Shown in pieces: positions 42,501-64,000 of a DNA stretch of 64,000 bases. Below the pieces are notes generated by a model, which saw nothing but the letters and a program-made list of their open reading frames with translations, searched no databases and was not told the DNA's origin. Source of the DNA: Bolinopsis microptera (Eukaryota > Ctenophora > Tentaculata > Lobata > Bolinopsidae); assembly GCF_026151205.1 (NCBI RefSeq), contig NC_087079.1, positions 7,226,169 to 7,290,168 of the forward strand, in the 5' to 3' direction. The first letter of the stretch is position 1, and each line of letters starts with the position of its first letter. The position numbers and the translations under genes were made by a program.

Positions 42501-44506
42501 TATTTCATGTCTGGGAAAATGAATTAAACTTGTGTTAAACATATGATCAACCTAGAAATCGGATATACAACGACCACCATTAAATACTCCCAACCACACA
42601 CACATGCTCATTGTTCAGCTTCAAGTAGTCTCATTACTTACTCTTACTTTATTTCAGGTAAGTAGTCCCATTACTTACTCTTACCTTATTTCAGGTAAGT
42701 AGTCCCATTACTTACTCTTACCTTATTTCAGGTAAGTAGTCCCATTACTTACTCTTACCTTATTTCAGGTAAGTAGTCTCATTACTTACTCTTACCTTAT
42801 TTCAGGTAAGTAGTCCCATTACTTACTCTTACCTTATTTCAGGTAAGTAGTCCCATTACTTACTCTTACCTTATTTCAGGTAAGTAGTCCCATTACTTAC
42901 TCTTACCTTATTTCAGGTAAGTAGTCCCATTACTTACTCTTACCTTATTTCAGGTAAGTAGTCCCATTACTTACTCTTACCTTATTTCAGGTGCTACCGA
43001 ATTTCCCCTCCCAAGGCACCATCACCACCCTCAGCACTGTACTTCTTGATGAGAAGTGCTACTACCAGGTTAGCAGTGAACTGCATTCTTATACTGTGAT
43101 ATAATAGAGTGGTCGCTATCCGTTGTAATGGTCAGCTAATTTTGATTTTTATATGATTGTAAAATACATATTGTTTTGCCCCAACATTTTGCCTTCATTC
43201 TCCCCCTTGCCCAGGTGCGGATACAAGCCCTAAAGTCCCTGGCAACCTGTATATCAATCTCAGGGGACCCCACTGTTAACGAGGAGGTCCTGATCAGTCT
43301 CTACCGGAAGTTATACGGAAGTGTTGATAACGAGAAGTTCACGAGAATGAACGACTTCAGCGATTTCCCGCTTTATTTTATACAGCAAGAGTTCATGAGA
43401 GCGATAGGTTTGGGGGCTTTTGAATTTATTGTTAAATACTGGGCTTACTGTTTACTGCTTACTGCTTTACTGCTTATGATATTTAAGTTTTAACACACAT
43501 AATATTTTACATTTTTACATTTCAAAAAGAATCTTTTAACAAACTTATATTTAAACAAAAATCACAAATTTTGCCAATACTAGCGTTTTGCCGATGCTAA
43601 ATTTGCTAAATTTGCAACAAATAAAATACTGTAAGTGTAACTATCACAACAACTTCAGGTCAGATAAAAGTAGCTGGGAGTACAACTCCAAGAATCGTCC
43701 AATTCCTCTACCAGCAGCTTTACTACAACGACAACCAGCGGAACGAATTCGATGACAGCTGGATGATAGTAGCTATAATAGATGGGCTAACTCACACTGT
43801 GCCCCACAAAGTAGACTACAAAATGGAGATAAATCTGAAACATGTTAAGCAAGTCCTCCCTAAAATAGTGTGTTATCTGAATATAGATAAGAAGATGCCC
43901 AGTTACCAGCAGATTATATCAGGGGCTTGTTTACGGTTCATTTCAAAGCTTATTCAGTACGGGCACATCATGGACAATCTGAAGGATAGCTCGATATTTA
44001 GCGCGCATCTGAAGCGGGGTCAGTCGTTCCACGTGCGCTGCACGGCAATACAACTTCTCGCACTGTTCATAAAAAACGAGAGCTCGGAGCGGGATCTGAA
44101 CACTATTTTGTCTCTGATAGAGTTCGATCAGTCTCCCTTTATCCGGTGCCACGCAGTACAGGAGCTCTACAAACTACCACTATTCACAAAACACCAGGAC
44201 TGTTTCCTCAACAACCTCCACTTAGTCGAGCGACTGTGGAGACTGCTGAATGAGCACCAGGACTTTAACTTGAGGTGTTGTCTAGCACAGCTATACTACA
44301 CGTTATACGGCAGGACCACGCCCACGTGCGTGCCTACTAATAACTGCGCTGTTGTGATAGACCTTAAGGGGCAGACAGCCAGGACTAATGTACCGGGTAT
44401 TCCGTCCAGTTTCAGGTTCAGCGCTAAGTTTGATGATGATCGGAAGTATAGTTCGGATGATAGTACTTCGAGTAGGAAGAAGAAGAAACACAGGCCCATG
44501 TCTTGA
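33504..44506 (+). CDS. TAF2: Transcription initiation factor TFIID subunit 2 (seven exons)
   Basis: TAF2 is the aminopeptidase-like TFIID subunit that contacts Initiator DNA with TAF1. Exons: 33504-33981, 34136-35349, 35520-35604, 36713-36888, 42991-43068, 43215-43407, 43659-44506. They sum to 3072 nt, 1023 aa, with all phases matching (human about 1199 aa). Diagnostic stretches are [20 protein letters not shown] (M1 fold start), [31 protein letters not shown] and the C-terminal HEAT-like repeats ending in a lysine-rich KKKKHRPMS. The zinc-peptidase HEXXH is absent, as usual in TAF2. The human C-terminal His/Lys tail is shortened. Intron 4 (6.1 kb) contains two genes on the opposite strand and ends in a 37-bp repeat array. 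It lies 615 bp downstream of AMPK beta on the same strand. Confidence 0.95.
35605..36712. other. TAF2 intron 3
   Basis: No gene. It holds the GGGGTCG inverted-repeat element and a short piece (about 36425-36480) related to the AGCATGAAACG.GGAGAAAAG repeat of the 50-kb element. Confidence 0.7.
36172..36655. mobile_element. 484-bp element with perfect 26-bp terminal inverted repeats
   Basis: Begins GGGGTCGTTCACATATTACG and continues TAATCA; the last 26 bp are the exact reverse complement. The interior has several G-rich runs and repeats of TTGATTACG. No coding capacity, and no certain target duplication. A shorter relative is at 8968-9067. It fits a MITE-type non-autonomous DNA transposon. Confidence 0.88.
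37412..38311 (-). CDS. Class A (rhodopsin-type) G-protein-coupled receptor, single exon
   Basis: 299 aa with seven hydrophobic segments. TM1 has GN (39-40). TM2 has LAALD with the sodium-site Asp70. C97 before TM3 and C174 in the second extracellular loop can form the usual disulfide. TM3 ends SLYR (119-122) in place of DRY. TM6 carries the proline (P247). TM7 has NPIIY (282-286). N5 (NST) is an N-glycosylation site. The tail is very short (RSVRLNKKM) and lacks a palmitoylation cysteine. It lies antisense within TAF2 intron 4. The ligand cannot be told from sequence. Confidence 0.92.
   Translation of the reverse strand: MIFVNSTSLNNPLDLGISKLGFNLLLLYHTLAIMIGLIGNSLVLYGSIKYNSLAVDSVSIVLLQGLAALDLSVVLFFMSSIWLSLMAGGWVTGPVGCWISGFASYVCTQAEMHVVAAISLYRLFTLVAPFRARDVTKRHGAVLLGVIVGLSAVLNFCYHAVGAHYVFDPQFGSCEISISLSPTKTTITYLLSMVCYWVVLPTVILPISNIAILVIATIKGKSGRLPGRAALVTVSCVTWAFVFSATPVVVRIGLQTLDPTHPIPSWYLLAAQEFLFLNSVLNPIIYTITNRSVRLNKKM
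38320..40365. other. Non-coding part of TAF2 intron 4
   Basis: Downstream exons of the CCP-domain gene (minus strand) are expected here, but I cannot identify them. There is a direct repeat of about 80 bp: TACAGCTGTTGCCTT[AT]TAATA starts at 39595 and 39821. A G19 tract (39802-39820) abuts the second copy. Confidence 0.5.
40397..41746 (-). CDS. Secreted or membrane mucin-like protein with a CCP/sushi half-domain (partial)
   Basis: Minus strand. Exon 1, 41746-41683, encodes a signal peptide ([19 protein letters not shown]). It splices in phase 1 (G|GTAAAG) to exon 2, which begins at 41421 after ATTTCAG. Exon 2 has about 200 residues of unknown fold, then about 17 Ser-Ser-Ser-Leu/Phe-Pro units. 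It ends in three cysteines spaced as C2-C4 of a CCP domain ([15 protein letters not shown]). A strong donor ACAG|GTATGT follows (GT at 40396/40395), so more exons lie at lower coordinates. The Ser/Pro tract stands between a lone Cys (KIYC) and the CCP C2, as though it had grown inside a CCP loop. It is nested antisense in TAF2 intron 4. Function unknown; probably extracellular, O-glycosylated. Confidence 0.72.
40569..40836 (-). repeat. 15-bp coding minisatellite (Ser-Ser-Ser-Leu/Phe-Pro), about 17 units
   Basis: Plus-strand unit GGAGCTGGGGAGAGA with an A/G variant (GGGAAAGAA) that changes Leu to Phe. It is kept in frame in the CCP-domain gene. Confidence 0.95.
41750..42610. other. TAF2 intron 4, non-coding; probable promoter side of the nested gene
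   Basis: No gene seen. A short triplicate GTGAGTCCGGAA occurs at 42018-42055. Confidence 0.45.
42621..42990 (+). repeat. 37-bp array of stacked splice sites at the end of TAF2 intron 4
   Basis: Ten units of exactly 37 bp, each running GTAAGTAGTCCCATTACTTA...TTATTTCAG (the first is diverged). There are nine internal junctions reading CAG|GTAAGT (donors at 42658, 42695, 42732, 42769, 42806, 42843, 42880, 42917, 42954). The last unit provides the acceptor (CAG at 42988-42990) of exon 5. Each junction has a pyrimidine-rich acceptor and a consensus donor, the layout of a recursive-splicing ratchet point. Retaining any unit would break the frame, since 37 is not a multiple of three. Confidence 0.96.
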
Positions 44507-44598
44507 GTTGTCCTGTGATTGGGGATTGTAATAGAGAAAACAACCGCCGGAGCAAAGTTCCAATATCATGACGAGTTGCAAATGCAACCCGCCGCGTT

Positions 44599-44604
44599 AT
44601 TAAA
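44599..44604 (+). terminator. Candidate poly(A) signal of TAF2
   Basis: ATTAAA 93 bp after the stop. A canonical AATAAA lies further on at 44911-44916. Either could serve. Confidence 0.5.
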
Positions 44605-44609
44605 ATACA

Positions 44610-45380
44610 AATTTTTACCTTTATTTTATCAGTATCTCAATGTGGGATTATTTTCATTTCTTTTTAATTGATTTATATATGAATTTTAAGATTTTTGAAT
44701 ATGTAGTAATTATTTGTGTTGATGTATGAAACCATATGACGAACTCAAACGACTTGTTGTGTGTTTTACTTTCCGTGAGCGATAACCTAATATGAAGCTT
44801 CGTTATGTGATTTTTACTGCTGGAATGCTGGAATGCTGACATGTCTTCATCGCATCAATTTACTGTTTTAATGATAATGCCATGAAAATTTAAGGATAGT
44901 TCAGTAAATGAATAAATGTAACACATATAAATATATATAATATGATAAATATTAGGTCTAATTTTATTACAATTTAAGATAGTTTTATGATTGTAACGTT
45001 GTCGATCTATCATGCTAGTTTAAAAAATTAGAATCATCAAATTATCTTCAATTGTAATTTAATTAGTAACGTCACATTAAAATAAAATAAAATATTGACC
45101 ACACCAGCTCTTGTCAATGTTATGTTATCGGAGCGAAGCACGAATTTTAAGATAGGCGGAAAGATATCAGAGTATGAGAGATCACGACTGGATAAAATAC
45201 GCCGTAATAAAGCTCTGGTGAGATTACCATAATTAGTTATGACTATGTACACGTGCTATCGTGCCGCGCAGCGTATACAGTATAAGGATATAAAGTACAC
45301 CTGCATACTTCAAGCATGCATAAAATATTTTATAAATCTGGAAAATAAATTGAACCAGATCCTGAAGGTGTTCTTATTTT
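44610..45380. other. Spacer between TAF2 and the CDCA7-like gene
   Basis: AT-rich. The first CDCA7 exon may lie here, but no convincing frame is seen. Confidence 0.4.
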
Positions 45381-45383
45381 CAG

Positions 45384-59783
<14,400 letters not shown>

Positions 59784-59784
59784 G

Positions 59785-60350
59785 TGAGAACTGAAACATG
59801 TTCAACAGAAACATGTTGAAATAACTAAACCGCTATCTCTGATAAGGTGAGAAACATGTTCAAAAGAAACATTTTGAAATAAGAAAACGTGTCCAACTCC
59901 AAGTTTTACATATTAGGATGCAGTGAAACTAACGGACTACGATGTATGGGGAGTGGGGACTTGCCACCCCATGGAAGCATTAAAATATGTTGACTCTGTT
60001 ACATTGTTTCCTGTTAAGTGTTAATATTAAGTTAAATTAATTGTTAAACATTTAACTGATACATCTTGTAATAAAGGACTATTAATCCCTTGAAGGGTTG
60101 ACTTTAAGGGTTGAAATAAATGACAAAATGAGTTCATCCGACTGTAAGACTGGCGCCGAAGGTTACTAAGCTTAAGAAAAACAAAGGAAACGAAATTTAT
60201 AATTAATTGAATGACTTGCAAGTAGTGAGTACTGATGCGTTGAGTTTTTAACTTTAATTTAAAAATAGTGTATGAGAGGACTCTTGACATCTGTTTTAAC
60301 ACAGTCGGTAAAAAAATACAGACTAGGTGCGGCTATTGTATAATACTAAG
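59785..60350. other. Start of the next CDCA7 intron
   Basis: A 36-bp direct repeat (GCTATAGCTGATAAGGTGAGAAC...ATGTTC and its near copy 59830-59880) copies the exon 5 end and its donor, GATAAGGTGAGAA: the second copy at 59839 is another potential donor outside the coding frame. Confidence 0.65.
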
Positions 60351-60629
60351 TTAATCGGGAGGGGGGGGGGGGGGGTCAGAATCGTGCGTGACGTTGGGTG
60401 GGTGGGTCATATTTTCTTCCAAAACGCAGTTAGTACTTTTGTACTAAGTGGTGGGTCTGCTGCTCATTTCCCAGAAAAACAGTTAACTACATTGTACTAT
60501 AGGGGGTTTCCAACCCAAAAAACCCCCAAAAAACTCATTTTACCTCAAATTTCAATTTTGGGAAACCCCTACTAAATAGTGGGTATAATTTGCCCATCCC
60601 CCCCCCCCCCCCCCCCCCCCGAGTTACTC
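60349..60629. mobile_element. Poly(G)-ended element (short, 265 bp)
   Basis: GGGAG15 at 60357-60375 on the left and C23 plus G (60598-60621) on the right. AGTTAATC (60349-60356) and AGTTACTC (60622-60629) flank it, an 8-bp match with one difference. The tips share only the G run. It is the weakest of the four poly(G)-ended candidates. Confidence 0.5.
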
Positions 60630-60639
60630 ATGTTAGACG

Positions 60640-61990
60640 TTATTAAGCTTCTGTTACAGCAGAACATGTGCTAGGCATAATGGCATATCATTCCAAAGCT
60701 AATAGTACTGTAGATAGAGATTGGAGCGAGGTATGCTTAATAAAGGAATTGAGACTGATAAATGGACGATAATTTAAATCCAGTCTTGTAAATTGGGGTT
60801 TTTAGTTTTCACTGCATAAATTATATAAATTCCTCGCATCAATTCTCAATAGGTACATTGGAACATGGTTAATTAAGTCACTATTGATATCCTACTTTTA
60901 CTTTTTTTGGGCATGAAATTTGATGATTACGTGGATGACTACTAAGACAAACTAAAATCGGGAAATCGTGAGAATTACACTGGACGGCTTAACATCTGAG
61001 GCTCTATTATTCGGCATGACCGTCGAAACATGTCATGCCGACATATTGTGAACTATTGTTAACAAATACTGCAGCATGAGAATGCATTGCACGCAGGTAT
61101 TTCTTTCTCTTGCCTGGAATTTGAATGTGTAAAGTATTAATAATTACGAATGTCGCTAAAATATTTTGAAACTCTCGAAATTCTTTAGCATTTGAATTAC
61201 AAATTTGGAGACGTTAGATTAATCCTAGGGAATAGGGAAATTCTTTAGCTTTTAGATCACCAATTATCTGGCAAGGTATGTACTATGTACCCTCCATCCT
61301 TGTGATCGCGTCATCACACCACGTGACATCATCATACCACGTGACGTCATCACCAATTATCTGGCTAGGTATGTACCCTCTCTCCACCCTTGTGATCGCG
61401 AGGCGAGGTTAATTTTATAACACCAATAACTTCTTTTACTAATATCGTATTATTTGTTATGACAACAAGCATGTAAAATGTAATTCGGTACACTTGATAT
61501 AATGCTCTTCAGATTTTAAAAGAACAGATTATCAAAATAATAATCCTTATCTTCCCTTTTATTTGGTACTACTACTTGTTAGGTAAAATAAGAAATTTCG
61601 ACATTCTAGAAAGAAAATACGTGCTACACAAAGAATTGTTGAAGTAAAATATGTAATATGTAGATAATATTTGTGCGATTTAGAAAAACATACGTTTTAA
61701 ACTTGTTACAAAATGTTATTATGACACGTTGCATAATCAGTAATTCACGATTGAGTCAACAAAATGACGACAAACCACGTCAATAACTCTGTGATAATAC
61801 TTTCGTTTAATTGATCGGACGACGGAAAACTTTTCGAGTAAAGATGTCTTAATTAAGTAACATGTATTACGAAAGATAGTCCTCTGAAAATGTTGCTTAA
61901 ATAAAATTGCTCTGTCCACTACAAGTCTCTTACTTAATTTCAGACATTTATTATAGTTGAGATACCAACTCTCAGACTATATAATAATAT
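60640..61990. other. Non-coding intronic or intergenic DNA
   Basis: No gene. Two related segments with TCACCAATTATCTGGC[AT]AGG and CTTGTGATCGCG (61256 and 61350), and tandem CACGTGACATCATCATACCA words (61319-61348). Confidence 0.5.
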
Positions 61991-61995
61991 AGTAA

Positions 61996-63316
61996 TACTA
62001 GAAAACCTTTGGTCAGAGGGAGGAAGCTAATAGTATTCTATTTCTTTGGTAGTCAGTTTTTTTCGCATCAAAAAATATCCGTCAGTACAACCAAAGATAC
62101 AGCCGATTATAATGTAGCTAGCACTGAACACAACGTAATTACCACAAAACCGATCAAAATGCCGTTCTAACAATCTTTGCACGTGCACGTGCGTGTAATA
62201 ACCCTCGGTTAGTGGTTACTATGCAACTTCTATTTGTTTACATAATTTGCACGTGGGCGGTCGTACATACAAAAAGAATCGTTTGAATTATAATATAGAA
62301 GACTAGTAGTACAATTTGTGTAAAGGAATTACTCATGCAATGATCATGGTCAGTCTATAAAACACATGAAAAGCAGTGTGCTCCATATATACCTTAGTCT
62401 CTAGCTTTGTTATCAAAACACGTGATTCGATCACGTGATATTATCTCATGAACAGGGTTTATTTGTTTTATTACGTGCAGTATGGTAATTGTAAAGTATT
62501 GACACAAGTTAACTAATAATATTATGTATATGAGTACAGAAGTCTGGCGAGGTCTGGGGAGCTGGGAGGAACTTTCGAGATCGTCTGATCTCAAAAGTTC
62601 GGAAAGATCGGAAGGGTTGATCTAAAAGCAAGCTCTGCTCAGTATTTATAGCTAATCTAATTACTAGACTAACAAGCTAGTTAATGCGGAATATATAATT
62701 ATATGACATCTAACTTTCCTCTGCAAATACATTACATGTTTATAAACATAATACAAAAAAATACTATTAGGAAGCTAATAGTATTTTTTTATTAGTAAGT
62801 TTAAATCTCGTCAAAAAATATCCTACAAAACCGAAGATACAGCCAATTAAAATATTGTTTTTACTAAACACAGCGTAATATCAACAAAACCGATCAAAAT
62901 GACGTTAAAACAATCATTGCACGTGCACGTAATAACCTTCGTTACCATGGTTACTACCAACTACGCAAGTTCATATTTTTCGTCTGATTTGCACGTGGGC
63001 GGTCGTACAAAGAGAATTCTCTGACTATAATATATATATACTAGAAAACCCGTGGTCACAGGGAGGAAGCTGATAGTATTTTTTGTTGGTGAGTTTGAAT
63101 CGCGTCAAAAAATATCCGTCACAACCGAAGATACAGCATTAAAATGTTGCTCGTACTAAACACGGCGTAATCTCAACAAAACTGATCAAAATGACGTTAA
63201 AACAATCATTGCACGTGCATGTGCGTGTAACAATCCTCGTTACCATGGTTACTTTGCAACTACCTATTTCTCGTCTAATTTGCACGTGGGCGGTCGTACA
63301 TCCTACAGAAATAATT
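61996..63316 (+). repeat. Three dispersed direct copies of a 300-bp sequence rich in CACGTG
   Basis: Copies at about 61996-62290, 62765-63017 and 63040-63316. Each has AGGGAGGAAGCT[AG]ATAGTATT at the head (partial in copy 2), CGTCAAAAAATATCC, CCGATCAAAATG, the GCACGTGCACGTG cluster and ends TTTGCACGTGGGCGGTCGTAC. They are about 85% alike and non-coding. Each carries several E-boxes. Confidence 0.85.
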
Positions 63317-63445
63317 CTTTGAATTATAGTAGAGATAGTTACACATATATGATAACGTAGTAACTGCAGCGTAAAGAATGGTCACTGTACGCTGGTTACT
63401 ACCGCGTTACGTACCGTCTAGCTAGGGTCTTAAAAAACAACGTAA

Positions 63446-63490
63446 GGGGGGGGGGGGGGGGGGGGGGGGGAGGGGGGGGGGGAGGGGGGG
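63446..63490. repeat. Poly(G) tract, interrupted, 45 bp
   Basis: G-run with single A interruptions, followed by GGTGGGTGG. The partner end, if any, would be outside the window. Confidence 0.9.
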
Positions 63491-63499
63491 ATGGGTGGG

Positions 63500-64000
63500 T
63501 GGTCCGGACTCTCTCTCTGTTTTGGTCAACGGTTTCTGGTCTCTTACTATAAAGATGGAGGCCTTCTCGCCGTGCCCACAGAATGCAACTCCTGCTAGCT
63601 GCATTCCAGGACTCCCAAAGTATATACGAAATCATAGAATAATAAATATCAATGCAACAGACCTCTGGAGTCTTGAAGCTGTCGCTACCTGTCTCAGAGC
63701 AAACCCACTTCGGTTGTGGTACTTCGGTGGGCAGACAAGGGACTTCCAAGCCAGGTCATCTCCTGGAATTGGTGCTATTATTAGTTTTCCTGGGAGTGGG
63801 TTATTTCCTGATGTTGTTTTCCTGAAATTGTGTTATTTCCTGGTGTTAAATCCTGGTAGTTTACCCAAAAAGATCTTCCTTGTCTAGTCTTTTTGACTGT
63901 TCCACAAACTTTATGATGTGGTTGAGTTTGCTGTTGATAATTTCCTCCATTGTGAGTTATGAGTAGAGGTTTACCAAATATCCTCAGTCTGATAGTCATC
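63500..64000. other. Right edge, no gene recognised
   Basis: Short frames on both strands have no recognisable domain. GT-TATTTCCTGG words are repeated near 63800-63850. Confidence 0.4.

Noticed and set aside
42658-42990. Nine real 37-nt micro-introns with no exon between
   Set aside because: 37 nt is below the usual minimum for spliceosomal introns in animals. Ratchet-type junctions or simple array expansion are more likely.
63399-63887. Frames of 116-130 aa on both strands at the right edge
   Set aside because: They overlap each other and a poly(G) tract, and show no domain or splice context.

Overview
This is animal (metazoan) nuclear DNA. It is AT-rich, with interrupted genes, GT/AG introns, TTATTTCAG-type acceptors, AATAAA signals, and a very high load of tandem repeats and transposons. 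The recognisable genes are metazoan: AMPK beta, TAF2, a CDCA7-like zinc-finger gene, SKP1, two rhodopsin-type GPCRs, and pentraxin-domain receptors. Their proteins are quite diverged from vertebrates (except SKP1) and the genes are intron-poor: 7 exons for TAF2 and 6 for AMPK beta. Both GPCR genes and one secreted-protein gene lie antisense inside introns of housekeeping genes. Together this suggests a fast-evolving marine invertebrate. A ctenophore would fit, because nested intronic genes are reported to be common there, but the species cannot be fixed from this sequence alone.

Layout. 1-0.67 kb: a 58-bp minisatellite. 0.9-6.8 kb: a duplicated pentraxin/stalk/transmembrane receptor gene with a LINE fragment between the copies; the second copy is frameshifted. 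6.8-24 kb: a gene-free block built of (TCC/GGA)n satellites, poly(G)/poly(C) tracts, inverted-repeat elements and a 6.7-kb Copia retrotransposon with identical LTRs. The Copia is itself broken by a 1.1-kb DNA element. 24.2-24.7 kb: an intronless SKP1 copy with one lost base. 25.6-32.9 kb: AMPK beta, six exons. 33.5-44.5 kb: TAF2, seven exons, whose 6.1-kb intron 4 holds a GPCR and a mucin-like CCP-domain gene on the opposite strand. 45.4-59.8 kb: five internal exons of a CDCA7-like gene, whose introns hold a second antisense GPCR, a poly(G)-ended element and a 3.5-kb element with palindromic iterons. 59.8-64 kb: repeats only.

The exon models were checked by reading frame. AMPK beta joins to 750 nt (249 codons plus stop) and TAF2 to 3072 nt (1023 codons plus stop), with every intron phase agreeing.

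Two themes look new. (1) Tandem repeats built around splice sites: five copies of the AMPK beta exon 1 donor, an array of acceptor-like units before its exon 2, and ten 37-bp units before TAF2 exon 5. The nine internal junctions of that last array all read CAG|GTAAGT, like stacked recursive-splicing ratchet points. (2) Elements that begin in poly(G), end in poly(C), carry unrelated or satellite interiors, and are flanked by 8-bp target duplications (two perfect, two with one mismatch).
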